From positions 372,001 to 436,000 of the forward strand of contig NZ_BMQN01000002.1 in NCBI RefSeq assembly GCF_014648135.1: a stretch of 64,000 nucleotides of DNA. The letters run 5' to 3'. Positions 1 to 7,718 of this stretch are shown here, piece after piece (the first letter of the stretch is position 1; every line of letters begins with the position of its first letter). The DNA is from Deinococcus sedimenti (GTDB taxonomy: Bacteria > Deinococcota > Deinococci > Deinococcales > Deinococcaceae). The notes beneath the pieces are model-generated. The model had not been told where the DNA came from, did no database searches, and saw only the letters and a list, made by a program, of their open reading frames with translations. A program made the position numbers and the translations under genes.

Positions 1-149
1 TGTACACCCTCGGGGACGGCATGTTCAAGGGCCTGTATCTGATGGACGGGAAGGTGAAGGACAGGAGCGGCAAGATCATGCACATCCTGATGCTGCTCAC
101 GCCGCAGATGGCGCAGCAGGAACCCGACCCGGCACAGTTCCTGAAGTGA
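1..149 (+). CDS. C-terminal fragment of an unidentified protein
   Basis: The window opens inside a gene. The frame whose first complete codon is at base 3 runs to TGA at 147-149 and gives about 48 residues, beginning YTLGDGMFKG and ending DPAQFLK. The fragment is mixed hydrophobic and basic, without a motif I recognise. Its stop lies 3 bases before the stop of the convergent gene tam. Codon use is GC-rich at third positions like its neighbours, so it is very likely the end of a real gene. The function cannot be named from this tail. Confidence 0.6.
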   Translation, partial: YTLGDGMFKGLYLMDGKVKDRSGKIMHILMLLTPQMAQQEPDPAQFLK

Positions 150-152
150 CGC

Positions 153-926
153 TCAGGTGGGGCGGCGCGCGGTGAACAGGGTACGGGTGAAGGCGTAGTA
201 CACGCGCTCGCCGGGGTAGGCGGCGTGGAGGCGTGCGCGGTAGGCGGTCAGGAAGCGCTGCTGGCCGGGTTCATCCAGGCGGCTGAGGTACGGGACGAGG
301 GCGGTGCCTTTCGTCCAGTCGATCAGGCCGTCCGCGCCGTGCAGCACGACCGGGTAGACCCTGCTCAGGGCGATGATGTCCACGCCGCCCAGCGCGTCGA
401 GCAGTTCCGCGTACCGGGCGGGGGGCAGGACGGGGGACGCGCCATGCGCAGTGCCGAAACGGGCGTACCCGCCCAGTTCGTCCTGGAAGTCCAGGGCGGT
501 GTCGGTCAGGAGGCGGTGGCTGGGGTGGTCGTGATTGGCGGGCACCTGCGCGGCCAGCACGCCGCCGGGATTCAGGTGCGTCCACAGGTGCGCGAGGAGC
601 GCGGGGTGGTCCGGCACCCACTGCAGCGAGGCGTTCGCGTGGATCAGGTCGTACATGCCGTCCAGTTCACTGAGGTCGCCCCGGCGGAAGTGGAGGTTGG
701 GGGCCTGCTGCGCCTGTGCCCGCTCCAGCATCTCGGCGCTCTGGTCGAGTCCGGTGACCTGCGCCTGCGGGAAGCGCAGGGCGAGCGTCAGGGTGTGTTC
801 GCCCGTGCCGCAGCCCAGGTCGATGACGCTGGCGTAGGGCTGGTCGGGGATCAGGGCGTGCAGGTCGCGGACGGGGGCGCTGCGGGCTTCGCGGAAGAGG
901 TGGTACTGGTCGGGGTTCCACGTCAT
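153..926 (-). CDS. tam: Trans-aconitate 2-methyltransferase-like SAM-dependent methyltransferase
   Basis: 257 residues, the normal length for Tam, which methylates trans-aconitate, an inhibitor of aconitase, in the cytoplasm. The N-terminus MTWNPDQYHLF matches the family start, and the SAM-binding motif I DLGCGTG is at residues 36-42, followed by an acidic motif around GLDQSAEML. The start is fixed by a -10 box TACGCT (933-938 on this strand) ending 6 bases before ATG, so the mRNA is probably leaderless. It lies downstream of ddrA on the same strand, but a 13-bp hairpin (998-1035) and its own promoter suggest a separate unit. Family assignment is good. Substrate is inferred from family only. 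Confidence 0.85.
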   Translation of the reverse strand: MTWNPDQYHLFREARSAPVRDLHALIPDQPYASVIDLGCGTGEHTLTLALRFPQAQVTGLDQSAEMLERAQAQQAPNLHFRRGDLSELDGMYDLIHANASLQWVPDHPALLAHLWTHLNPGGVLAAQVPANHDHPSHRLLTDTALDFQDELGGYARFGTAHGASPVLPPARYAELLDALGGVDIIALSRVYPVVLHGADGLIDWTKGTALVPYLSRLDEPGQQRFLTAYRARLHAAYPGERVYYAFTRTLFTARRPT

Positions 927-932
927 AGGTTC

Positions 933-938
933 AGCGTA
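933..938 (-). promoter_or_regulatory. -10 box of tam (leaderless type)
   Basis: TACGCT on the minus strand ends 6 bases before the tam ATG (926). This places the transcription start at or next to the A of the start codon. No convincing -35 box is seen. Confidence 0.55.
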
Positions 939-997
939 GGCGGGTCGCCGGACAGAGTGTGCGTACCTCAGTGGTGACAGAGGGTGGGGCGTGACGG

Positions 998-1035
998 GCC
1001 GACCCGCCCGCGTGCCTGACGCCGGGCGGGTCGGC
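998..1035 (-). terminator. Hairpin after the ddrA unit
   Basis: Perfect 13-bp stem (998-1010 paired with 1023-1035) and a 12-base loop. It lies just downstream of the ddrA-coupled micro-ORF stop (1051). There is no U-run after the stem, so it is a terminator-like hairpin rather than a textbook intrinsic terminator. It separates the ddrA unit from tam. Confidence 0.55.
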
Positions 1036-1050
1036 GATCTTCAGCAGGGC

Positions 1051-1167
1051 TTACAGCAGGCGGGCGAGGGTGCCGCCCAGCAGCATCAGCAGCAGCAGGC
1101 TGAGGGTCAGGGTCAGGAGACTGCCGGGTGTGGGGCGGCCGTGCTCGTCCCGGCCCCGCCAGATCAC
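1051..1167 (-). CDS. Small membrane protein translationally coupled to ddrA
   Basis: A 38-residue ORF whose GTG start overlaps the ddrA stop in the sequence GTGA, a layout typical of translational coupling. The N-terminal part is polar and charged (MIWRGRDEHGRPTPG). The rest is one strongly hydrophobic segment of about 20 residues rich in Leu (from SLLTLTLSLL to GGTLARLL), a single predicted membrane helix. It would be co-transcribed with ddrA and therefore share its damage-responsive promoter. A terminator-like hairpin follows at 998-1035. I do not recognise a family. It could be a chance ORF, but overlap, hydrophobic composition and position before the hairpin argue for a real gene. Confidence 0.5.
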   Translation of the reverse strand: MIWRGRDEHGRPTPGSLLTLTLSLLLLMLLGGTLARLL

Positions 1168-1781
1168 GCGGCCCGTCCGGAGTGCTGCGGCGTGGGCTGC
1201 TGCGGGGTCGGGTGCAGGCTGCCCAGCGCGGCCTTCAGGTGCTTGTACACCTCGCGCTGAAGGTCCAGATCCTCGGGCAGTTCGTAGCGCAGCTGCTCCA
1301 TGGCCTGCATCAGGTGCGCGCCGCCGGGCGTGCGTTCGTGGTCGGGGCGGGCCCAGTCGGGCAGTTCGGGCGTCTGGGTGGGCCTGCGGGCAGCGTCGTC
1401 CCAGTCGGCCCAGGTCTTGGGCAGGTCGTACAGGTACCGGCCGATCCCGAAGTGCACCGCGCAGCGTTTCAGGGCGTCCGAGGAGGCGGCCTTCAGGGTG
1501 CCCAGGTCGCCTTCCGGGGCCTCGCCGATGTCCTCGCGTGTGACGCCCAGGACGGTCAGGCGGCCCTTCACGGTGGGCTGGCGGGTGCCGGGGATGACTT
1601 CGATCTCGAAGGTCCAGGCGTCGGGGCAGATGGCGTCCAGGCGGTCCTGCACCGCGCGGGCGTCGATGTGCGCCAGCATCAGCGCGCGGCTGCGGTCCCG
1701 GCTGTAGGCGGCGGGTTTCCACGCCACCATGTGAGCGGGAAACGGGGCCTGAAGTCGTTTCTGAACATCGCTCAGTTTCAT
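1164..1781 (-). CDS. ddrA: DNA damage response protein DdrA (Rad52-like single-strand DNA end-protection protein)
   Basis: 205 residues with the characteristic DdrA start MKLSDVQKRLQAPFPAH and internal signatures TVKGRLTVLG, DALKRCAVHFGIGRYLYDLPK and ERTPGGAHL. DdrA is a Rad52-superfamily protein of Deinococcus that binds 3-prime single-strand ends and protects them from nucleases after irradiation or desiccation. Length is close to the D. radiodurans protein. The promoter reads TTGACC, 17 bases, TAAACT, 6 bases, ATG, so the mRNA should be leaderless. A 17-bp DdrO-type palindrome covers the -10 region. The stop overlaps a 38-codon membrane ORF. Transcribed divergently from hisB. Confidence 0.95.
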   Translation of the reverse strand: MKLSDVQKRLQAPFPAHMVAWKPAAYSRDRSRALMLAHIDARAVQDRLDAICPDAWTFEIEVIPGTRQPTVKGRLTVLGVTREDIGEAPEGDLGTLKAASSDALKRCAVHFGIGRYLYDLPKTWADWDDAARRPTQTPELPDWARPDHERTPGGAHLMQAMEQLRYELPEDLDLQREVYKHLKAALGSLHPTPQQPTPQHSGRAA

Positions 1782-1784
1782 GCG

Positions 1785-1801
1785 TTTAGTTTATAACAGA
1801 A
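1785..1801 (-). promoter_or_regulatory. RDRM-like operator (predicted DdrO site) in the ddrA promoter
   Basis: On the minus strand the 17 bases read TTCTGTTATAAACTAAA. Against the radiation/desiccation response motif as I recall it (TTATGTTATTAACATAA) 13 of 17 positions agree, and the site keeps the GTT/AAC inverted core. It overlaps the -10 box and ends 3 bases before the ATG. DdrO repressor bound here would block the promoter, and IrrE cleavage of DdrO after damage would release it. The site is read directly from sequence; the regulation is inferred from the known regulon. Confidence 0.8.
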
Positions 1802-1816
1802 TGGAATTACGGTCAA
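1788..1816 (-). promoter_or_regulatory. ddrA promoter (-35 TTGACC, -10 TAAACT)
   Basis: -35 TTGACC at 1811-1816 and -10 TAAACT at 1788-1793, with a 17-bp spacer. The -10 box ends 6 bases before the ddrA ATG, giving a predicted leaderless transcript. Confidence 0.75.
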
Positions 1817-1998
1817 GACAGAATGACCCGCCGGTCGGAGGCGGGAGCGAATCGGCGGGAAAGCCCACCCAGCGCAGCTCTGAGCTGTAAGCTCTGGGCG
1901 CTGAGAGGGAGTGCCCCGCCCCACTTCCCACGCACCGCCCCCCCCTCCCATCGACAAGGCCACACACCCCTCCCCCCTCGTCCCCTAGCATGCTGAGC

Positions 1999-2586
1999 AT
2001 GAGCCGCACGGCCACCGTCACCCGAACCACCAGCGAAACGGACATCACCGTCACGCTCGACCTCGACACCACCACGTACCAGCACCCCCAGACCGGGCAC
2101 GGCTTCCTGGACCACATGCTCGACGCGCTGGCCCGCCACGCCCGCATCGGCCTGAGCGTCCGCGCGACCGGCGACCTGCACATCGAACCGCACCACCTGA
2201 TCGAGGACACCGGCATCACCCTCGGACAGGCCCTCACGCAGGCGCTTGGCGACCGCAAGGGCATCGAACGGTACGGCAGCGCCTTCGTGCCCATGGACGA
2301 AACGCTGGCGCATGTCGTGCTGGACCTGTCGGGCCGCGCGCACCTCGCCTTCGAACCCGAGACGCTGAACGTCTGGGGCGACGCGGGCGGCATGACCCAC
2401 TACCATCTGCGGGAATTCCTGCGCGGCCTGTGCAACCACGCCGGGATCACCCTGCACGTCCGCCTCCTCGCGGGCCGCGAGGCGCACCACGTCATCGAGG
2501 CCATCGTGAAGGCCGTCGCGCGCGCCCTGCGGGACGCCGTGCAGGTCACCTCCCAGACCATGCCCAGCACCAAGGGCAGCCTGTGA
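1999..2586 (+). CDS. hisB: Imidazoleglycerol-phosphate dehydratase
   Basis: 195 residues, the usual length of monofunctional HisB, which dehydrates imidazoleglycerol phosphate in histidine synthesis. Metal-binding signatures are visible: HGFLDHMLDALARHA, EPHHLIEDTGI and GREAHHVIEAIVKA, with the C-terminal PSTKG. An in-frame ATG lies at 1990, but it falls inside the -10 box TAGCAT (1986-1991). The ATG at 1999 is 7 bases after that box and is preferred as a leaderless start. The stop overlaps the hisH GTG (GTGA), so hisB and hisH are translationally coupled. Confidence 0.96.
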   Translation: MSRTATVTRTTSETDITVTLDLDTTTYQHPQTGHGFLDHMLDALARHARIGLSVRATGDLHIEPHHLIEDTGITLGQALTQALGDRKGIERYGSAFVPMDETLAHVVLDLSGRAHLAFEPETLNVWGDAGGMTHYHLREFLRGLCNHAGITLHVRLLAGREAHHVIEAIVKAVARALRDAVQVTSQTMPSTKGSL

Positions 2587-3236
2587 GCACTCCCGCACCT
2601 GCCACCGAGGGCCGGCCCGAGGTCCTGCTGCTCGACTACGGCGCCGGGAACGTCCGCAGCGCCGCCAAGGCCCTGGAACGTGCGGGCATGACCGTGCGCG
2701 TCAGCAGCGACCCCGCCGACGTGCCCGGCGCGCGCGCGCTGGTCGTGCCCGGACAGGGGCACTTCCGGCAGGTCATGGACGCCTTCGACACCAGCGGCTT
2801 CCGCCAGCCCGTCCTGGACGCCGCGCAGGGCGGCACGCCCATCCTGGGCATCTGCGTCGGCATGCAGATGCTGCTGGAAGGCAGCGAGGAAGCGCCCGGC
2901 GTGCAGGGCCTCGGCCTGATCCCCGGCACCGTCCTGCGCTTCCCGCCTGATGCGCAGCGGAAGGTGCCGCAGATGGGCTGGAACAGCCTCGATAAGGTCG
3001 GCGACAGCCCCCTCCTGAACGACCTCGCGTGCCCGGCGTACGCGTACTTCGTGCACTCCTACTACGTGCCCCTGACTGTCGACGTGGACGCCGGAGCGGT
3101 CACCGAGTACGGCGTGCCCTTCTGGGCCGCGTTCAGCCACGGCAACCTGCACGCCACGCAGTTCCACCCGGAAAAGAGCGGCGCGGTGGGCCTCGCCATC
3201 CTCGAACGCTTCCGCCGCAACGTCATAGAGAACTGA
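2583..3236 (+). CDS. hisH: Imidazole glycerol phosphate synthase, glutamine amidotransferase subunit
   Basis: 217 residues. HisH hydrolyses glutamine and passes ammonia to HisF in histidine and AICAR synthesis. The class I amidotransferase triad is visible: nucleophile Cys91 in GICVGMQ, then His195 and Glu197 in QFHPEKS. The N-terminus LLLDYGAGNVRSAAKAL is typical. The GTG start overlaps the hisB stop by 4 bases. HisF is not in this window. A barstar-like gene starts 3 bases after the stop, so it probably shares the transcript. Confidence 0.95.
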   Translation: MSTPAPATEGRPEVLLLDYGAGNVRSAAKALERAGMTVRVSSDPADVPGARALVVPGQGHFRQVMDAFDTSGFRQPVLDAAQGGTPILGICVGMQMLLEGSEEAPGVQGLGLIPGTVLRFPPDAQRKVPQMGWNSLDKVGDSPLLNDLACPAYAYFVHSYYVPLTVDVDAGAVTEYGVPFWAAFSHGNLHATQFHPEKSGAVGLAILERFRRNVIEN

Positions 3237-3239
3237 GGC

Positions 3240-3518
3240 GTGACGGGCCGGACGGTCACCGTGAACTGCGCCGGAGTGCGGGACGAAGCCGGATTCTGGG
3301 CCGCTTACATGCGGGACGTGCCGGACCTCCATCCCGGGTTCGGCCGAAACCTCGCTGCTTTCCGCGACGCGTTGTGGGGGGGCCCCGGCTGGCCCGACGT
3401 CGAGGAGATCCGCTTCACGAACTCGGATTCACTCGGTTCTCTGCGGGGCGGCACGTTCATGCCGTGCCTTGAGGAGATCGCGCGCGAGGTCGGTTCCGTG
3501 CGGCTCGTATTTTCCTGA
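3240..3518 (+). CDS. Barstar family protein (predicted ribonuclease inhibitor)
   Basis: 92 residues beginning with GTG 3 bases after hisH. It shows the barstar fold signature: a short beta start (VTVNCAGV), a helix, the motif GFGRNLAAFRDALWGGPGWP near residues 33-52, then a hydrophobic strand EEIRFTN and a C-terminal VRLVFS. Barstars bind and neutralise barnase-type RNases. No barnase-like toxin gene lies next to it, so the partner is unknown and the role may differ. The family call rests on the conserved N-L-x-A-x-x-D-x-L segment. The 3-base spacing suggests co-transcription with hisBH. Confidence 0.8.
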   Translation: MTGRTVTVNCAGVRDEAGFWAAYMRDVPDLHPGFGRNLAAFRDALWGGPGWPDVEEIRFTNSDSLGSLRGGTFMPCLEEIAREVGSVRLVFS

Positions 3519-3536
3519 GCGCAGGCTGATCGCTGG

Positions 3537-4505
3537 TCAGCCGGGCCGGGCCACGCTCATCAGGTCGCTGGCCAGTTCAGCCGCGAGCAGGGGCCCGAGC
3601 AGGAAGCCCTTGCTGCTCAGGCCGGTCAGCCGCCACGTGCCGCCCTCCTGCGGTCCGGCGTTCAGGCCGGAGAGGCGCGTGCCGGTCCAGTGCCCGGTGA
3701 CGCGCGCGCCCCGCAGGTCAGTGAGGGCCGCGCCCTTGCCGAGCAGCCACCCCAGCGACGCCAGCGGCAACCCGTCCGGGGTCCAGGTGGGGGAGGGCGT
3801 CTCGAAGGTCGCGCCGAGCACCCCGCCGCGCGCATCCGGGGCGAGATACGCGCCGAAACTGAGCGGCACGCGCGTCACCGCACGGTCGAGGGTCAGGAGG
3901 GTGCCGCGCCGATGCGTGGCGGCCTCGCCGCGCCACGTGACGCCGACCGAACCGCCGCAGAACACCACGGCGTCCCCGTTCAGGGTGCCCCCGCCCGCCA
4001 GCGTCACGGTGCTGGCCGTCCAGCTCTTCGCGCGTCCGGTGACGACCTGCGCGCCGGACGCCTGCACGAGCGCGCGGGTGAAGGCCGGGCCGTCCACCCA
4101 CCCGCCATCCGGGAGGTGCAGGACGTGCCCCCAGCCGGGCGCCAGAGGTTCCGGCGCGTCTGCTGGGCTGAGCCACGCATGCCTGAGCGCGGCCGGGAGG
4201 TTCCGTTCGAAGCGGGCGCGTGCGTGGTCGTCCGGGATGGGCCGCAGCACGCCGGACTGAGCGTGCGGCACCGCGTGCCCCGCCACCTCCAGGTCGCGCA
4301 GCAGCGCCCACGTGAAGCGCATGCCGTCCAGCGCGTGGGCGTCCACCCCGCCCGACTGGCCGCGCACCGGGTTGATCAGGGCGCTGGGCACGTCGCTCGC
4401 GCGGTGCGCGCCTGCGTCCACGACGGTCACCTGCGCGCCCGCGCGGGCCAGGAAGTACGCCACGCTGGCCCCCGCGATGCCCGCCCCGATCACGACGACG
4501 TGCAT
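3537..4505 (-). CDS. FAD-dependent oxidoreductase, stand-alone MnmC oxidoreductase-like protein
   Basis: 322 residues with an N-terminal dinucleotide-binding motif GAGIAGAS (residues 7-14) after VVVI, a DAO/DadA-like fold, and a C-terminal segment ([17 protein letters not shown]) that resembles the FAD closing motif of this family. The ATG overlaps the stop of the upstream methyltransferase in ATGA. In many bacteria one protein, MnmC, carries both activities and finishes the 5-methylaminomethyl group of tRNA wobble U34. Here the two domains are separate, overlapping genes, which supports this as the MnmC(o) half, removing the carboxymethyl group. A glycine-oxidase-type activity is the alternative. 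Confidence 0.75.
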   Translation of the reverse strand: MHVVVIGAGIAGASVAYFLARAGAQVTVVDAGAHRASDVPSALINPVRGQSGGVDAHALDGMRFTWALLRDLEVAGHAVPHAQSGVLRPIPDDHARARFERNLPAALRHAWLSPADAPEPLAPGWGHVLHLPDGGWVDGPAFTRALVQASGAQVVTGRAKSWTASTVTLAGGGTLNGDAVVFCGGSVGVTWRGEAATHRRGTLLTLDRAVTRVPLSFGAYLAPDARGGVLGATFETPSPTWTPDGLPLASLGWLLGKGAALTDLRGARVTGHWTGTRLSGLNAGPQEGGTWRLTGLSSKGFLLGPLLAAELASDLMSVARPG

Positions 4506-5215
4506 CAGCCCTTCCGGATCGCGCGCAGGCACTCGCGTTTACCGGGCGCGCCGGGGCGGCGTTCCACGCGCAGCCCGGCGGCCTCCAGCGAGCGGCGCAC
4601 GTGCCCGGCGGCGCTGTACGTCCCCAGCACGCCCCCCGGCGCCAGTGTGCGGGCCAGTCGCGCCGTGAACTCCGGCGTCCACACGTCCGGATTGCGGCTG
4701 GGCGAGAACCCGTCGAGGTACAGCGCCGTCGCCCAGCTTTCGGGCAGGTCGGCGGTCAGGACGTCCGCGAACGTGACGCGCAGGGTCGCGCCGCCCGCCG
4801 TGACCTCGATCTCGCCGGAACTCTCCCCGGTTGGCCCACCGTCCGCCTCGGGCCAGGCGTCCAGCAGCGCCCGCCACGCGGGGTGATCCTCGGCCTCGCC
4901 GCCGCGGGCCACGTCGCGCAGCAGGGCGCGCGGGGCCGGGTCGAACTCAAACGCGTGGTACACGAGCGGAACTCCGCGCGCCTCGCAGCGGGCCAGGGTC
5001 GCGCGGGCGTTCACGCCCACCCCGAAGCCCACCTCCAGCACGCGCGGGGCGGGGTGCTCGTGCGTGCCCGTGCCCTCCAGAAAGACGTGCCGCGCCTGCG
5101 ACGCCGCGCCGTGCCGCGACCCGTACGCCTCGCCGAACCGGGCGTTCAGGGCGGTGCGCGACCCGTCCGGCGTGACCAGCACGTCACCCTGCTCATCAGC
5201 GTAACCTTCACTCAT
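4505..5215 (-). CDS. mnmD: MnmD-type tRNA 5-aminomethyl-2-thiouridine methyltransferase
   Basis: 236 residues matching the MnmC methyltransferase domain (DUF752). The SAM-binding motif [11 protein letters not shown] is at about 60-70 and the family motif [14 protein letters not shown] is near 165-181. It would methylate 5-aminomethyl-(2-thio)uridine at tRNA position 34 using SAM. The start is set by TATCCT (5223-5228, minus strand) 7 bases before the ATG, a leaderless arrangement. The stop overlaps the start of the FAD oxidoreductase (ATGA), giving a coupled two-gene MnmC. mnmE, which acts earlier in the same pathway, is at 40.5 kb. Confidence 0.88.
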   Translation of the reverse strand: MSEGYADEQGDVLVTPDGSRTALNARFGEAYGSRHGAASQARHVFLEGTGTHEHPAPRVLEVGFGVGVNARATLARCEARGVPLVYHAFEFDPAPRALLRDVARGGEAEDHPAWRALLDAWPEADGGPTGESSGEIEVTAGGATLRVTFADVLTADLPESWATALYLDGFSPSRNPDVWTPEFTARLARTLAPGGVLGTYSAAGHVRRSLEAAGLRVERRPGAPGKRECLRAIRKG

Positions 5216-5222
5216 GGGGCGA

Positions 5223-5228
5223 AGGATA
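5223..5228 (-). promoter_or_regulatory. -10 box of mnmD (leaderless type)
   Basis: TATCCT on the minus strand, 7 bases before the mnmD ATG at 5215. Confidence 0.55.
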
Positions 5229-5372
5229 CCGGGCGGAGCGACAGGAGGAGCGGGTGGTGGCCACCTGACCGGGTGTACACTGGCGGCACCAAAATTTCTG
5301 TTGCCCGCGTGCGTTCGCCGGTCGCTGCCGCCCGTCCCGAAGGGGTGTTCGGGGAAGGAATGGTGATCTTTC

Positions 5373-7385
5373 GTGCCTCACCGCATTGTGAGTCTGGCCG
5401 CGCACAGCGGCACCGGGAAGACGACGCTGGCCGAGGCCCTGCTGCACCGCAGCGGGGTCATTTCGCGCATGGGGCGGGTGGAGGACGGCACGACCCGCAG
5501 CGACCACACGGACGCGGAGAAGGCGCACGGGTTCTCGATCCAGACCGGCGTGCTGCGCCTGACCCACGAGGGCACGGACGTGACGGTGCTGGACACGCCG
5601 GGCTTCGCGGACTTCGTGCGGGAGATCCGGGGCGGCATCCGCGCGGCGGACAGCGTGCTGGTGCTCGTCAGCGCGGTGGGGGGTGTGGAGGTCGGCACCG
5701 AGCGCGCCTGGGCGACCGCCGATCGCTTCGGCATGCCGCGCGTCGTGGTGGTGAACAGGATGGACCGGGACCGGGCGGACTTCTTCGCGGTGCTGGCCGA
5801 CGTGCGGGCCAGTCTGAAAGGGCCGGTCGTGGCGGCGTTCCTGCCGGTGGGGGAGGGGCCGGACTTCCGGGGCGTGGTGAACGTCCTGACGGGTGAGGTC
5901 AGCCCCCCGCAGGACCTCCCGCCCGCCCTGAGCGGCGCGCTGCGCGAGGCGCGGGACGCGCTGCTGGACGCCATCGTCGAGACGGACGACGACCTGATGG
6001 GCCGCTACCTGGAGGGCGAACCCATCGGGGACGACGAACTGGAGGCGGCGTACCTGCGGGCCGTTCACGCGGGCACCCTGTATCCGGTGCTGCCCGTCAG
6101 TGCCGTGACCGGCGTGGGCCTGGACGCACTGCTGCACCTGATGGTGCGGGGCCTGCGCAGCGCCCGTGAACGCGGCCCGCTGACCGGCGTGGACGGCCAG
6201 ACCCGCGAGCCCACCCCGGACGCCCCGCTGAGCGCGCGGGTGTGGCGGGTGTCCATCGACCCGTTCGTCGGGAAGGTCGCGTACGTCCGGGTGTGGAGCG
6301 GCACGCTGCGCCCCGGCGACACGCTGCGCAACACGTCGCAGGACGTGGACGTGCGCCCCATGCACCTGTACGTCCCGAACGGCAAGGACCTCACCGAGGT
6401 GACCGAACTGCCCGCCGGGAGCATCGGCGTGCTGACGAAACTCCCGGACCTGCACGCCGGGGACACCCTCGCCGACCCCGCGCGGCCCATCACGTACGAC
6501 CCGCTGTGGCTGCCCGACCCCGTGCACACGGTCGCCATTCACCCCGCCACCCGACAGGACGAGGACAAGCTCGGCGCGGCCCTCGCGAAACTGCGCGAGG
6601 AGGACCCCACCCTGCACTACGCCCGCGAACCCCAGACGGGCGAGCAGCTGCTGTCCGGCATGGGCGACATGCACCTGGGCATCGCCGTGGAGAAGCTGGC
6701 CGCGCAGGGCGTCACCGTGACCACCACCCCGCCCCGCATCCCGTACCGCGAGACCATCCACGCACCCGCCGAGGCGCAGGGCAAACACAGGAAACAGAGC
6801 GGCGGGCACGGCCAGTACGGCGACTGCAAGATCCGCATCGAGCCCGGCGAGGGCTTCGCGTTCCGGTCCGCCGTGGTGGGCGGCGCGATTCCCGGCAAGT
6901 ACATCCCCAGCATCGAGAAGGGCGTGCAGGACGCCATGCAGCGCGGCGCACTCGCCGGGTACCCCATGCAGGACGTGCACGTCACCGTCCTGGACGGCAG
7001 CTACCACGACGTGGACAGCAGCGACATCGCCTTCCGCACCGCCGGCAGCCTCGCCCTGAAAAACGCCGTCACGGGCGCCCGCCCCGGCCTGCTGGAACCC
7101 GTGATGCAGCTGCGCGTCCGCGCGCCCGCCTCGTTCACCGGCGACCTGATCAGCGACCTGCAGACCCGCCGCGCCCGCGTGCAGGGCATGGACCCCGAGG
7201 GGACCGTCATCACCGTCACCGCGCTCGTCCCACAAGCCGAACTCCAGACGTACAGCGCCGACCTGCGCTCGCTGACCGGGGACCGCGGCGCGTTCAGCGT
7301 GAAAGCCCACGGGTACCAGCCGGTCCCGGAGCACCTCGCCCGGAAGATCATCGAGGCGCGGCAGGGGGAACTCGCGCAGGCGTGA
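5373..7385 (+). CDS. Elongation factor G-like GTPase (EF-G homologue)
   Basis: 670 residues with the EF-G domain order. G1 is AHSGTGKT (residues 10-17), G3 [10 protein letters not shown]4 [10 protein letters not shown]; domain II begins around [20 protein letters not shown], and domains III-V include [15 protein letters not shown] and the [16 protein letters not shown] segment. The P-loop Ser-Gly-Thr and switch [13 protein letters not shown] differ from canonical EF-G and match the divergent EF-G-like branch known from Thermus. It may act in a side step of translation or as a ribosome-associated GTPase. A purine-rich GGAAGGA lies 13 bases before GTG 5373; GTG 5388 is a possible alternative start. 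Confidence 0.85.
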   Translation: MPHRIVSLAAHSGTGKTTLAEALLHRSGVISRMGRVEDGTTRSDHTDAEKAHGFSIQTGVLRLTHEGTDVTVLDTPGFADFVREIRGGIRAADSVLVLVSAVGGVEVGTERAWATADRFGMPRVVVVNRMDRDRADFFAVLADVRASLKGPVVAAFLPVGEGPDFRGVVNVLTGEVSPPQDLPPALSGALREARDALLDAIVETDDDLMGRYLEGEPIGDDELEAAYLRAVHAGTLYPVLPVSAVTGVGLDALLHLMVRGLRSARERGPLTGVDGQTREPTPDAPLSARVWRVSIDPFVGKVAYVRVWSGTLRPGDTLRNTSQDVDVRPMHLYVPNGKDLTEVTELPAGSIGVLTKLPDLHAGDTLADPARPITYDPLWLPDPVHTVAIHPATRQDEDKLGAALAKLREEDPTLHYAREPQTGEQLLSGMGDMHLGIAVEKLAAQGVTVTTTPPRIPYRETIHAPAEAQGKHRKQSGGHGQYGDCKIRIEPGEGFAFRSAVVGGAIPGKYIPSIEKGVQDAMQRGALAGYPMQDVHVTVLDGSYHDVDSSDIAFRTAGSLALKNAVTGARPGLLEPVMQLRVRAPASFTGDLISDLQTRRARVQGMDPEGTVITVTALVPQAELQTYSADLRSLTGDRGAFSVKAHGYQPVPEHLARKIIEARQGELAQA

Positions 7386-7452
7386 CGGTGCCCGGCATTC
7401 TGTCCCCCTGACTGTCCCTGCCCGCCCGGCAGGATGCAGGCGTGATCGGCGC

Positions 7453-7698
7453 ATGAGTCCCCTCCGCTCGTACACCTCCTGCCCCGGCTGTGGTCGCGCC
7501 GCCCCCCGGCACGAGGCCCTGACGTTCTGCCCGCTGTGCGGCGCGCGGCTGCTGGGCGCGTGCCCCGGGTGCGGGCAGCCGCTGCGGGACCCGCTGCGCC
7601 CGGACTGCCCGCACTGCCACGCCCCGCTGCTGCTCGCGGTCTGCCCCACGGACACCCCCGCCGGGGCGGGCCGCGACCGCACGGCCCGGCGCAACTGA
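7453..7698 (+). CDS. Double zinc-ribbon protein
   Basis: 81 residues with four CxxC pairs at Cys10/13, 26/29, 37/40 and 52/55, plus a fifth single Cys at 64. The knuckles CPGCG, CPLCG, CPGCG and CPHCH are typical of a double zinc ribbon. The tail is short, polar and basic (GAGRDRTARRN). Proteins of this kind are usually small nucleic-acid or protein adaptors; no catalytic residues are seen. It lies only 20 bases upstream of the large ATPase/BTAD regulator, though that gene has its own -10 box. No further family can be named. Confidence 0.75.
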   Translation: MSPLRSYTSCPGCGRAAPRHEALTFCPLCGARLLGACPGCGQPLRDPLRPDCPHCHAPLLLAVCPTDTPAGAGRDRTARRN

Positions 7699-7705
7699 CC
7701 GTGCT

Positions 7706-7711
7706 TATACT
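7706..7711 (+). promoter_or_regulatory. -10 box of the BTAD-type regulator (leaderless type)
   Basis: TATACT, 5 of 6 matches to the consensus, 7 bases before ATG 7719. It decides the start over longer in-frame possibilities inside the zinc-ribbon gene. Confidence 0.65.
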
Positions 7712-7718
7712 TCGGAAG

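Noticed and set aside
1843..1905. Short inverted repeats (GAGCTGTAAGCTC and flanks) between ddrA and hisB
   Set aside because: Stem of only 5 bp in the core and no relation to either promoter; not distinguishable from background.
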